A stretch of DNA of 64,000 bases, taken from the NCBI GenBank assembly GCA_963808545.1, contig CAWEGB010000006.1, positions 124,001 through 188,000 on the forward strand, read 5' to 3'. Shown here piece by piece: positions 44,047-52,441 of this stretch. Made by a program: the position numbers and the translations under genes. How positions within the stretch are numbered: the first letter of the stretch is position 1; each line of letters begins with the position of its first letter. Origin of the DNA: JACVRW01 sp963808545. Its GTDB lineage: Bacteria; Actinomycetota; Thermoleophilia; Solirubrobacterales; Thermoleophilaceae. The notes beneath the pieces are model-generated. The model was not told where the DNA came from. It saw only the letters and a program-made list of their open reading frames with translations, and searched no databases.

Positions 44047-44970
44047 GTGAGCGAATCCGTCGTCAAGCGGACCGAGCGCGAGGACTTCCAGGCCACCAGC
44101 GACCCCGCCGTCATGGAGTCCGCCGACCGGGGCGAGGTCAACCTCCTGAGCTACTCCCAGCTCTACGAGCTGTGGGAGCGCCAGCAGTGGGCCACCCAGG
44201 ACCTCGACTTCACCCAGGACAGAATCGACTGGCACGAGCGCATCCCGCGCGAGGAGCAGTTCCAGCGCATGTACGGCCTGTCCTCGTTCTTCATCGGCGA
44301 GCAGAAGGTGGCCGAGGAGCTGGGTCCGATGATGCGTGCGGCGCCCACGGAGGAGATGCGCATCTTCCTCTGCACCCAGATCGCCGACGAGGCGCGCCAC
44401 GTTCGCTTCTTCAACCGCTTCTACGACGAGGTCGGCATCCTCGAGGCCAACTCGCTCCAGGGCCGGCTGGCCGAGACGAGCGAGCACGTGAACCCGGAGT
44501 TCAACGAGCTCTTCGACGAAATGCTGAAGCGCCGCGTGGACGGCCTGGCGCGGCGCCCGGAGGACCTCGAGCTGCTGGTCGAGGCGGTCACGCTCTACCA
44601 CATGGTCATCGAGGGCATGCTCGCCCTCACCGGGCAGCACTTCATCCTCCAGTACAACGAGGAGGTGGGCACGCTGCCGGGCTTCTGCGACGGCTTCAAC
44701 AAGATCGCGCGTGACGAGCACCGTCACGTGGCCTTCGGCGCTCGCTTCCTGCGCGAGATGGCCCAGGCGGACACGAAGTACGCGGACGCCATGACCCGCA
44801 CGCTGGGCGAGGTTGCGCCGATCGCGGACGCCGTGTTGCAGCCCAAGTGGTACGTGGAGGGCGAGACCGAGGTGCTCGGCGCCACGATGGAGGAGACGCG
44901 GGCCTACGCCATGAAGGCGCTCGAGCGGCGGCTCAAGGTGATCGGGCTGGCGCCGGTCGGCACGGCCTAG
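44047..44970 (+). CDS. R2-like ligand-binding oxidase (R2lox), ribonucleotide reductase R2 relative
   Basis: 307 residues of the ferritin-like R2 superfamily. The metal ligands are in place: Glu85 (FFIGEQKV), Glu115 and His118 (DEARHV), Glu189 (VIEGMLALTG), Glu224 and His227 (DEHRHV). The R2lox-specific Val-Tyr crosslink pair is also conserved: Val88 is three after the first Glu, and Tyr184 five before Glu189, matching Val71/Tyr162 of the M. tuberculosis protein. It should carry a Mn/Fe centre and a fatty-acid-like ligand rather than serve DNA synthesis. GTG 44047 has GAGGAGAG 7-14 nt upstream. No nrdA is nearby. Confidence 0.9.
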   Translation: MSESVVKRTEREDFQATSDPAVMESADRGEVNLLSYSQLYELWERQQWATQDLDFTQDRIDWHERIPREEQFQRMYGLSSFFIGEQKVAEELGPMMRAAPTEEMRIFLCTQIADEARHVRFFNRFYDEVGILEANSLQGRLAETSEHVNPEFNELFDEMLKRRVDGLARRPEDLELLVEAVTLYHMVIEGMLALTGQHFILQYNEEVGTLPGFCDGFNKIARDEHRHVAFGARFLREMAQADTKYADAMTRTLGEVAPIADAVLQPKWYVEGETEVLGATMEETRAYAMKALERRLKVIGLAPVGTA

Positions 44971-45296
44971 AACATCCGCCCGCCGACGGGTACGGCGGCC
45001 GTCGGTCGCAGAAGGATCACCTGGCCGTCTTCATCGGGGACGCCCAGCGTGAGAACCTCGGACATGAACGGCCCGATCTGGCGTGGCGGGAAGTTGACCA
45101 CGGCCACCACCAGGCTCCCCTCCAGCTCCTCGCGCGTGTAGTTCTTGATCTGAGCGGACGAGCGCTTCTCGCCCAGCTCGGGCCCGAAGTCGATGAAGAG
45201 CTTCCAGGCGGGCTTGCGCGCCTCGGGGAAGTCCTCGACGCGGGTCACGCGGCCGACGCGTATGTCGACCTTCATGAAGTCGTCGAAGTCGATCAC
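44967..45296 (-). CDS. csaA: CsaA-type tRNA-binding domain protein
   Basis: 109 residues, one OB-fold. VDIRVGRVTRVEDFPEARKP, FGPELGEKRSSAQIKNYT and VVNFPPRQIGPFMSEVL match CsaA, a chaperone/tRNA-binding protein related to the C-terminal domain of MetRS (absent from MetG here). GTG 45296 has TAGTCT (complement of 45306-45311) 9 nt upstream. The 3' end overlaps the R2lox stop by 4 bp. Confidence 0.92.
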   Translation of the reverse strand: MIDFDDFMKVDIRVGRVTRVEDFPEARKPAWKLFIDFGPELGEKRSSAQIKNYTREELEGSLVVAVVNFPPRQIGPFMSEVLTLGVPDEDGQVILLRPTAAVPVGGRMF

Positions 45297-45326
45297 GACG
45301 ACGGCAGACTAGTCAGCGGGCGCCGC

Positions 45327-45496
45327 GCGCTCCGCTCGGGCGCTGGGCGGCGCTTCGGGGCCGCGCACGATTGGCTGGGGAAGGGTGAGCCTGTCGAGTT
45401 TGTGCCGCTATGGAGGAATAGCTCGACATCAGCCGAGCCTCCTTCCCCAGCCAACGGACCACGCGCCGAGCCGCCGCGCAGGCCCGAGCGGAGCGC
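45327..45496. repeat. 170-bp nested inverted repeat
   Basis: Three nested pairs of arms share one centre: 15 bp perfect outer arms (45327-45341 / 45482-45496), 14 bp perfect middle arms TTGGCTGGGGAAGG (45371-45384 / 45441-45454), and 7 bp inner arms TGTCGAG/CTCGACA around a 23-nt loop. It fills the gap between the ECF sigma gene and csaA. It could be a structured RNA, a terminator complex or a MITE-like element. Confidence 0.7.
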
Positions 45497-45513
45497 AACG
45501 CGTGTTGCCGAGC

Positions 45514-47040
45514 TCAGGGGCCGGGCGGCAGCGGCGGCTGCTGGATGACCGGCGAGCTGGGCTCCCCGGCGGGCGGGGCCGGTGGAGGGGGCTCGGGCGT
45601 GAGGGTGGGGTCGACCGGCGCGTCCGGAGGGAGCGTGGGATCCACCGGCTCTCCCGGCGGGGGCTCGCTGGGCGTCACCGGCTCCTCGGGACGCGGCGGC
45701 AGGACGACCGTCGAGCTCTCCTCCTGCACCGGAGCCGGGGGCGGCGGAGCCGCGACCGGGGTGGGAGCGGGAGCCGGCACGGGGGCCGGCGGTGTGACTG
45801 GGGCCGCCGCCACCGGCTCGGGCTTCGGCTCGGGCTTGACGGCAGGCTGGGCCTTGGGCCGCTCCCGACGGGGCTTGGCGGCGGGCGGCGTAGTCGGGGG
45901 AGCGGTGAGCGGGACGTCGGGTACCTGGGTGGCCACGATCGGGTTGGGAGTCACGGGCTGGCGCTCGCTCACGTTCTTGACCTCCACGGCACCCGCGGTG
46001 ACGATCACTGCGGCCGCCATGCCCGCGGCGGTCTTCGAGGCGAGCGTGCCGATGCCGGCCGAGACCGCCCCGCCGGCGGTGATCCCACCGGCCGCCGTGG
46101 CCGCGGCGCCGGCCATGCCGGTGGTGGCCAGTCCGGCGCCGGCGCCTCCGCTTGATGCCGCCGCGCCGCCGGCCACGCTGGTCACGCCGATCTTCGCGAC
46201 CCAGAGCTTCTTGAGAACGAGGAAAGGCGCGACGCCGTAAACGGCGGCCAGCGCCCGGTTGGTGGTGCGCAGCTGGCCCTTGAAGGTCCGGCAGCGGTCA
46301 CAGCTCTTCAGATGGCGGCGCACCGGGGGCGACGACTTGAGCAGGCCCTCGGCCACCTGGCCCAGCTCCAGCCGCACCTCCTCACAGGTCAGCAGGCGAG
46401 CCTCGGACGCCTCGGCCAGAGCCACCCGCGCGCGCACGAGCAGCGACTTGACGCTCGGGACCGTGGTGTCCATGGCCTCGGCGATCTGGTCGTAGGACAG
46501 CGCGTCGATCTCGCGTAGCAGCAACGCGGTGCGCTGCGTCTCGGGCAGCTCCTGCACGTCGGCGACGATGTGCCGGAACTCCTCGCGCTTGTGGACCGTG
46601 TCGGCGGTGGTGGTGCCGCCGTCGCGCTCGAAGACGTCCATCGAGTCCTGGCCGGCGGGCTGAGGCCGGCGCAGGTGGTTGAGGCAGCGGTTGCGGGCGA
46701 TTCGGTAGAGCCAGGGACGGGCGTTGATCGGCCGCTCGTCGGCGCAGATCGCGTTGAACGACGCGGCGAAGACCTCCTGCAGGACGTCCTCAGCGTCCTC
46801 CTGCGACCCGAGCATGTGCCGGCAGAAAGCGAGCAGGCGCGGCTGATAGCGCTGCACGAGCGCCTCGAATGCACCGTGATGTCCGCGGCGTATCAGCGCC
46901 ACCAGCCGCTCGTCGCTCTGCAGTCGCAGTAGCGGTGAGCGCCCGGCGAGCGCGGGCAAGCCGGCGGATTGCCTGAATGCGGAAGCTTCCAAGTCGAAAA
47001 GGCCCTGTGAGGGGTACCCGGCCCGCAAACACCGTAGCAA
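45514..47040 (-). CDS. Membrane-tethered ECF sigma factor fused to a zinc-finger anti-sigma domain and Pro-rich ectodomain
   Basis: 508 residues. Sigma region 2 (about 42-125, ending RPWLYRIARNRCLNHLRR), sigma region 4 (about 155-212, DALSYDQIAEAMDTTVPSVK), then a zinc-finger anti-sigma motif His243-x3-Cys247-x2-Cys250. A long Ala/Gly-rich region with one or more membrane helices (267-350) is followed by about 150 residues of Pro/Glu/Val (PVDPTLPPDAPVDPT). Sigma, anti-sigma and sensor parts are thus in one chain, so release by proteolysis is likely. The start is uncertain: a TACGGT box lies inside the first codons, so translation may begin nearer 46992. Confidence 0.88.
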   Translation of the reverse strand: MLRCLRAGYPSQGLFDLEASAFRQSAGLPALAGRSPLLRLQSDERLVALIRRGHHGAFEALVQRYQPRLLAFCRHMLGSQEDAEDVLQEVFAASFNAICADERPINARPWLYRIARNRCLNHLRRPQPAGQDSMDVFERDGGTTTADTVHKREEFRHIVADVQELPETQRTALLLREIDALSYDQIAEAMDTTVPSVKSLLVRARVALAEASEARLLTCEEVRLELGQVAEGLLKSSPPVRRHLKSCDRCRTFKGQLRTTNRALAAVYGVAPFLVLKKLWVAKIGVTSVAGGAAASSGGAGAGLATTGMAGAAATAAGGITAGGAVSAGIGTLASKTAAGMAAAVIVTAGAVEVKNVSERQPVTPNPIVATQVPDVPLTAPPTTPPAAKPRRERPKAQPAVKPEPKPEPVAAAPVTPPAPVPAPAPTPVAAPPPPAPVQEESSTVVLPPRPEEPVTPSEPPPGEPVDPTLPPDAPVDPTLTPEPPPPAPPAGEPSSPVIQQPPLPPGP

Positions 47041-47074
47041 TGCCGGAGTTGCGCGATCGTGCGCTGAGCCGAGG

Positions 47075-47159
47075 TGCCCGGGGTGGGACTCGAACCCACA
47101 ATGCTCCTTGGAGCAGCGCCTTTTAAGGGCGCCGGCTGTACCAGTTCGCCTACCCGGGC
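47075..47159 (-). tRNA. tRNA-Leu (anticodon UAA)
   Basis: Acceptor GCCCGGG/CCCGGGC with discriminator A, anticodon stem GCGCC/GGCGC around loop CTTAAAA (anticodon TAA), a long class II variable arm (CTGCTCC/GGAGCA) and T-arm GTGGG-TTCGAGT-CCCAC. TAGGAT (complement of 47166-47171) 6 nt before the mature 5' end is a likely -10 box. Confidence 0.96.
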
Positions 47160-47198
47160 AGGTGGATCCTAGAAGCCCTGTGGGGTATACAAGCGGTC

Positions 47199-47477
47199 AT
47201 GGCAAAGCTCCTGTTCCTCCCGGTCTCGATCGGCGCGAGCCTCCTCGCGGGCTTCGTGTCACGGAAGGTCTTCGACCAGGTCTGGGGTCTCGTCGACAAG
47301 GAGGAGCCGCCGGACGCCAAGTACCGCGACATCCGCTGGAGCCGTCTCCTGCTGGCCGGGGCGATACAGGGAGCGGTGTTCCGGATGGTCAAGGAGGCCA
47401 CCGATCACGGCAGCCGGCGGGCGTTCTATCGGACCACCGGTTCCTGGCCGGGGGACGAGCGCCCCGACCCGGAATAG
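47199..47477 (+). CDS. DUF4235 family small membrane protein
   Basis: 92 residues. Two hydrophobic segments (LLFLPVSIGASLLAGFVSRK and LLLAGAIQGAVFRMVKEATD) and the central DKEEPPDAKYRDIRW are typical of the actinobacterial DUF4235 family, of unknown function. TATACA (47186-47191) is 7 nt before ATG 47199. It is divergent from tRNA-Leu. Confidence 0.87.
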   Translation: MAKLLFLPVSIGASLLAGFVSRKVFDQVWGLVDKEEPPDAKYRDIRWSRLLLAGAIQGAVFRMVKEATDHGSRRAFYRTTGSWPGDERPDPE

Positions 47478-47728
47478 TCGCGCGCGTATACGCAGTACGG
47501 GCTAACGAGCCCAGGCGAAAAGGGGACAATGTTCGCTCCAGCGGTCGCGTAGACGCAAATCCGCATGCATACTGGAAAGGTGATCCTGCTCACGGAGGAG
47601 CGCGGCTGCCCCCGTCGAAGGCACGCTGCCACAAGCCGGGCGCCTTCCGGCCCGTTCTCCATGCAGTGGACGGATGTTCTACCCGTACCTCGCATCGCCC
47701 TAAAGAACGTGCGGGAAGTGCCGACATA

Positions 47729-49807
47729 GTGAACGTGGCCTCCCTTTACCCCCTGCGTCGCGAGACGCGGGTGCTCATGGCCCGCGTGCTGTCGAGTACC
47801 GCCGTATTCTGCGCGATCGCCTTCGTGCTGCTGAGTGCCGGGTCCTTCGGCTCCATGGCCTCGGCCCAGATGGCCGACCCCCCGCCGGCCCCCGTCGATC
47901 CGACTCCGCCTCCCGCCGAGCCCACGGTTCCGCCGGTCGACCCCACCGTCCCTCCGGTCGATCCCACGGTTCCGCCGGTCGACCCCACCGATCCCGCTCC
48001 CCCCGCTGAGCCCGCTCCCGAGGAGCCCGCGCCAGAGGAGCCCGCTCCCGAGGAGCCGGCACCCGGTGAGCCCCCCGCCGGTGGCGGCAGCAAGGAGGAG
48101 CCCAGCGATCCGCTCGTGCCCACCGAGCCGCCGTCCGAGCCCGAGCCGGGCCCGGTCGAGGATCCGGGCAGCGCGCCTCCGGCCATCGACGACGGTTCCA
48201 CCGGCGAGCCCGGCGAGGACGGGTCCGACCCGATCCTGGCCGGCGGAGGCGCGAAGACCCCCGTCGCGGACGAAGACCTGGGTGTCACGAATCCCGGCGA
48301 AGCGCCCACGGACCCGACCGACGGCAACGGCACCGCGGACACCGGGACGCCCGGGGGCAACGGCTCCCCGACCAGCGGCGACCTCGGCTCGGAGCGCGGG
48401 GCTGGCGGCGCTGCTGGCGGCGAACTCATCAGGACCACGCAGGGTGCGAACGGCGGCGCCTCCGCCGGCACCGGCGGAGGCGGAACGGGAGCCGGCACGG
48501 TCACCGGATCGGGCGGCGTCCTCGGCGCCGAGGCGGTGCCCACCGCCCTCACCCCGGCTTCGATCATCCCCACCGGCGACGGCGACGGGGGCGGTGACGG
48601 TGAGAGTGGATCGGGTGACGGGGACGGCGCCGGCTCCGGCGACGGCTCGGCCGGTACCTCCGAAATTGTTCCCTTCGGCGCGCCGGTGTTCGCAGACCTG
48701 GGCAATATCGTGGAGTTCGTGCCCGTCTACATCCAGGTGGCACTCGCTGTTCTCGCCGCGCTCTGCCTCCTGCTCGCCCTGGCCTACCTGCTCTCGGCCC
48801 TTCGCAACCGCCGCCTCAACCGCCAGCGCGGCGAGCTCCTCCAAGAGGTCGGCCTCCTCCAGACCGCTCTGCTTCCCCCGGTGCCCGAGCGTGTCGGCGC
48901 GCTGCGCACCACGGTGGCCTACCGGCCGGCCGACGGCCCCGGCGCCGGCGGCGACTTCTACGACGTCCTTCCCCTGGCCGGCGGCCGGGTGGGCTTCATC
49001 CTCGGCGACGTGTCCGGCCACGGCCGCGGCGCGCTCGCTCGCACCGCCTTCATGCGCTACACGCTGCGCGCCTACCTCGAGGCCGGCCTGGAGCCGCGTG
49101 TGGCCCTGCAGGTGGCCGGGCGCGTCATCGACGACAACCTCGGCGGAGACTTCGCCACGGTGCTACTGGCCGTGCACGATCCGGACACCGGCTCGCTGAC
49201 CTACGCCGCCGCCGGGCACCCCTCACCGATCGTGGTGGGGCCGCAGCCGCACGAGCCGGTCACCGCCGGTTCCTCTCCCCCGATCGGTGTCGGCGTTCGC
49301 ACCGGCCTGCGCCAGACGACGGTGCCGCTCGCGGCCGGATCGGTCGCGTCGCTCTTCACCGACGGCCTGCTGGAAGCCCGCGTGGACGGCGGCATGCTGG
49401 GCCGCGAGACGCTCGAGCAGCTGCTCGACGATCTCGGCCCGGAGGCCACGGCCGCCGCGCTGATCGAGAGCGTGCAGACCAAGGCTCGGGTGCTCTCCGA
49501 CGACATCGCCGCCGTGGTCATCCAGCCCACCGGCGGCGCCACCGCGGGCACGTTCCGCACCGAGCAGATGGAGCTGACGTCCCGAGAGCTGAGCGGGCCC
49601 GTGGCCGAGCGCTTCCTCGAGGCCTGCGGCGTCGAGCCGCGGGAGATCGAGACCGCGCTCTACGACGCCCGGACGCTCGCCGAGCGCTTCGGCGGCGTGA
49701 TCCTCCACGTGGTCTTCGGCAACCGGCTGCGCGTGGAGGTCCTGCCGCGCAACGTCGAGTCGATCGAGGCCGCCTCGCGGCGCGCTTCGGCCGCGACCCA
49801 GAGCTAG
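47729..49807 (+). CDS. SpoIIE/PP2C-type phosphatase with secreted Pro-rich ectodomain
   Basis: About 692 residues from GTG 47729 (ATG 47777 is the alternative). A signal-like helix is followed by some 280 residues of low-complexity outer sequence, first PVDPT repeats, then Gly/Ser/Thr-rich. One membrane helix (about 332-352) leads to a cytoplasmic PP2C/SpoIIE domain: LLPPVPERVGAL, GAGGDFYDVL (metal Asp), LGDVSGHGRGA, AAGHPSPIVV and SLFTDGLLEAR. Such phosphatases dephosphorylate anti-sigma antagonists. A further ~80-residue C-terminal domain has no clear name. The outer PVDPT repeats match those in the ECF sigma tail encoded 0.7 kb away. Confidence 0.9.
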   Translation: MNVASLYPLRRETRVLMARVLSSTAVFCAIAFVLLSAGSFGSMASAQMADPPPAPVDPTPPPAEPTVPPVDPTVPPVDPTVPPVDPTDPAPPAEPAPEEPAPEEPAPEEPAPGEPPAGGGSKEEPSDPLVPTEPPSEPEPGPVEDPGSAPPAIDDGSTGEPGEDGSDPILAGGGAKTPVADEDLGVTNPGEAPTDPTDGNGTADTGTPGGNGSPTSGDLGSERGAGGAAGGELIRTTQGANGGASAGTGGGGTGAGTVTGSGGVLGAEAVPTALTPASIIPTGDGDGGGDGESGSGDGDGAGSGDGSAGTSEIVPFGAPVFADLGNIVEFVPVYIQVALAVLAALCLLLALAYLLSALRNRRLNRQRGELLQEVGLLQTALLPPVPERVGALRTTVAYRPADGPGAGGDFYDVLPLAGGRVGFILGDVSGHGRGALARTAFMRYTLRAYLEAGLEPRVALQVAGRVIDDNLGGDFATVLLAVHDPDTGSLTYAAAGHPSPIVVGPQPHEPVTAGSSPPIGVGVRTGLRQTTVPLAAGSVASLFTDGLLEARVDGGMLGRETLEQLLDDLGPEATAAALIESVQTKARVLSDDIAAVVIQPTGGATAGTFRTEQMELTSRELSGPVAERFLEACGVEPREIETALYDARTLAERFGGVILHVVFGNRLRVEVLPRNVESIEAASRRASAATQS

Positions 49808-50676
49808 CCCGCGAGCGCCTTCACCACCGCGTCGGGATCGTCCTCGACGACGAAATGCCCCGCCTCGGGTAAGCGCACCACCTCGGCCTCCGGATAGATC
49901 TCGAGCCACTGCTCCAGGAAGATCGGCTGGAAGACCTGGTCGCGCATGCCCCAGATCAGGCGCACCGGCACGTCCAGGGCGTCGAGGCCCTCGTGGATCA
50001 AGCCCATCAGCCGGGCGCTGCGATCGCGCTCGGTCAGAGGAATCTCACGCTGGAAGGCGAGCGTGCCCACTCGTGACCAGTAGTCGGGGAAGGGTGCGCG
50101 ATAGGCGTCCATCATCAGGGGGTCGACCTCACGCCTGGCCATGCCTCCCGGGATCGACTCCACGAACAGGTTGCCTCCCAAACCGAGGATCTCGCCGAGG
50201 CCCTCGGCCCGAAACTCGCGCAGGAAGGGCGGCAGGAAGCTGGGCAGCTCCCACGCCCAGGTGTTGATCAGGACGAGCGCCCTGAGCCGCTCGGCCCGGC
50301 GCTCGATCGCGCCCAGCCCGATCGGCCCGCCCCAGTCGTGGACCACCAGGGTGATGTCGTGAAGGTCGAGCCCGTCGATCACGGCCAGAGCGTTGTCGAT
50401 GTGGGTCTCGAGCGAGTAGCCCGACAGGTAGGGAGGCTTGTCCGAGCGGCCGAAGCCCATGTGGTCGAAGGCCACGCAGCGCCGGCCGCGGTCGCTCAGC
50501 TCGGCGATCGGCCGGCGCCACAGGTAGCTCCAGGTGGGGTTGCCGTGCACGAACAGAGTCGGCGCGCCGTCATGCGGTCCCTCGTCGACGTAGTGCAGCC
50601 GGATCTCCCCCGCGTCGAGGAAGCGAGCCTCGAACGGGAACGTGCCTGCGAAATCACCGTTCAGCGCCTCACCCAT
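49804..50676 (-). CDS. Haloalkane dehalogenase-like alpha/beta hydrolase
   Basis: 290 residues. HGNPTWSYLWR (Asn46 and Trp49) and VVHDWGGPIG with nucleophile Asp114 followed by Trp115 are the haloalkane dehalogenase pattern; AGHFVVEDDPD supplies the catalytic His. It would hydrolyse carbon-halogen bonds in small haloalkanes, though a related ester or epoxide activity is possible. TATGAG (complement of 50686-50691) 9 nt before ATG may be the -10 box. Divergent from the TPP enzyme with 40 bp between starts. Confidence 0.88.
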   Translation of the reverse strand: MGEALNGDFAGTFPFEARFLDAGEIRLHYVDEGPHDGAPTLFVHGNPTWSYLWRRPIAELSDRGRRCVAFDHMGFGRSDKPPYLSGYSLETHIDNALAVIDGLDLHDITLVVHDWGGPIGLGAIERRAERLRALVLINTWAWELPSFLPPFLREFRAEGLGEILGLGGNLFVESIPGGMARREVDPLMMDAYRAPFPDYWSRVGTLAFQREIPLTERDRSARLMGLIHEGLDALDVPVRLIWGMRDQVFQPIFLEQWLEIYPEAEVVRLPEAGHFVVEDDPDAVVKALAG

Positions 50677-50716
50677 GGGGTTCGGCTCATACCCGATCGG
50701 TTAGGCTCGCGAACCC

Positions 50717-52375
50717 GTGTCCACCGGTACCGACACCGAGCAGGGCGTGGCCCTCCACGGCGGCCGCCTGGTCGCCAAGCGTCTCAAGGCGCACGGGGTG
50801 ACCAAGCTGTTCACGCTCTCCGGCGGCCACCTCTTCTCGATCTACGACGGTTGCCGTGAGGAGGGCATCGACATAGTCGACGTGCGCCACGAGCAGTCGG
50901 CGGCGTTCGCGGCTGAGGGCTGGGCCAAGGCCACTCGCGAGCCGGGGGTCTGCGCGCTCACCGCCGGGCCGGGCGTGACCAACGGGATGAGCGGCATGGC
51001 CTCGGCGATGATGAACGGCAGCCCGCTGGTGGCGCTGGGCGGCCGCGCTCCGGCGTTGCGCTGGGGGATGGGCTCGCTTCAGGAGATCGACCATGTTCCC
51101 TTCGTCGCGCCCGTGACCAAGCTCGCGCGCACGGCGGATTCCACGGCGGAGATCCCCGGGCTGGTGGACGAGGCCCTGCGCGCGGCGCTGACTCCTCCCA
51201 CCGGCCCCGCGTTCGTCGACTTCCCGCTCGACCAGGTCTTCATGGAGTCGGACGTGGATGCGGACGGTCCGGCCGCGGTGCCGGATCCGGTCGGCCTGCC
51301 CGGGCCCGACGGTGAGGCCCTCGAGCGAGCGCTGGCTCTGCTCCGCGGTGCTCAGCGGCCGGTGGTGATGGCCGGCACGGGCCTGTACTGGGCTCACGCC
51401 GAGAACGAGCTGCAGGCGCTGTGTCGCGAGCTCCAGATCCCGGTCTTCCTCAACGGGCTCGCCCGCGGCTGCGTGGCCGCCGACGACCCGATGTTCTTCT
51501 CGCGAGCCCGCAGCGCCGGCCTCAAGGGCGCCGACGTGGCTCTCGTGGTGGGCGTGCCGATGGACTTCCGCCTGGGCTTCGGCGGCTCGTTCGGCGACGA
51601 CACGCAGCTGGTGGTGATCGGCTCCTCGGCTCCCGCGCGTCCCCATCCGCGGGAGGTCGCCGCCGAGTTGTACGGGAGCGTGGCCGCGGCGCTCGACAGC
51701 CTGCGCTCGGGCGCCGGCGCGACCCCGGACCGCTCCGAGTGGGTGGGTTCCCTGCGGGCGACCGAGAACGAGAAGCGGGCCGCCGAGCAGGAAGACCTGA
51801 CCGACGACCGCGCGCCGCTTCATCCGATGCGCGTGTACCACGAGCTGGGCCAGGTGCTCGACCGCAACGCCGTGGTGATCGGCGACGGCGGAGACTTCGT
51901 CTCGTTCGCCGGCCGCATGATCGAGACCTACGAGCCGGGCTGCTGGATGGATCCCGGTCCGTACGGGTGTCTCGGGGCCGGGCCGGGCTTCGCGCTAGCC
52001 GCGAAGATCGCCAACCCCGACCGGCAGGTCTGCCTGCTGCTCGGCGACGGCGCCTTCGGCTTCGCCGGAATGGAGTTCGACACCTTCGTCCGGCACGGCG
52101 TGCCGGTGGTTGGGGTGATGGGCAACAACGGCATCTGGGCTCTCGAGAAGCACCCGATGGAGTTTCTCTACGGCTATTCGGTGGCCGCCGATCTTCAGCC
52201 CGGCCTGCGTTACGACGAGGTGGTGCGGGCCCTCGGCGGGCACGGCGAGCTGGTCGAGCAGCCGGCCGATCTGCGACCCGCCTTGGAGCGCGCCTTCGCC
52301 TCCGGCAAGCCTGCACTGGTCAACGTCTTGACCGATCCGTCGGTGGTCTATCCGCGCAAGGCGAATCTTGCGTAA
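50717..52375 (+). CDS. Thiamine diphosphate-dependent enzyme (acetolactate synthase / 2-hydroxyacyl-CoA lyase-like)
   Basis: 552 residues with the three-domain POX/AHAS layout. HGGRLVAKRLKAHGVTKLFT begins the Pyr domain. The ThDP-activating Glu is in RHEQSAAFAAEGWAKATR (Glu59). The PP domain shows LLLGDGAFGFAGMEFDTF and GNNGIW for Mg-ThDP binding. The exact reaction cannot be fixed; sequence style favours 2-hydroxyacyl-CoA lyase or oxalyl-CoA decarboxylase relatives over biosynthetic AHAS, and no small subunit follows. GTG 50717 has TAGGCT (50702-50707) 9 nt upstream. Confidence 0.88.
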   Translation: MSTGTDTEQGVALHGGRLVAKRLKAHGVTKLFTLSGGHLFSIYDGCREEGIDIVDVRHEQSAAFAAEGWAKATREPGVCALTAGPGVTNGMSGMASAMMNGSPLVALGGRAPALRWGMGSLQEIDHVPFVAPVTKLARTADSTAEIPGLVDEALRAALTPPTGPAFVDFPLDQVFMESDVDADGPAAVPDPVGLPGPDGEALERALALLRGAQRPVVMAGTGLYWAHAENELQALCRELQIPVFLNGLARGCVAADDPMFFSRARSAGLKGADVALVVGVPMDFRLGFGGSFGDDTQLVVIGSSAPARPHPREVAAELYGSVAAALDSLRSGAGATPDRSEWVGSLRATENEKRAAEQEDLTDDRAPLHPMRVYHELGQVLDRNAVVIGDGGDFVSFAGRMIETYEPGCWMDPGPYGCLGAGPGFALAAKIANPDRQVCLLLGDGAFGFAGMEFDTFVRHGVPVVGVMGNNGIWALEKHPMEFLYGYSVAADLQPGLRYDEVVRALGGHGELVEQPADLRPALERAFASGKPALVNVLTDPSVVYPRKANLA

Positions 52376-52387
52376 ACGCAAATCCGC
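52370..52387. promoter_or_regulatory. GCGTRRACGC-AAATCCGC motif, copy 2
   Basis: An 18-bp sequence with the small inverted repeat GCGT-AA-ACGC plus AAATCCGC occurs here and, with one change, at 47547-47564 before the SpoIIE-type gene. It overlaps the end of the TPP gene and lies ~45 bp before the candidate RNA promoter. It may be a shared binding site. Confidence 0.3.
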
Positions 52388-52441
52388 GCGCACGGGCTTG
52401 GCGCCCTTCCCCCAGCACCCGATCTGGTTTATGATGACGCG

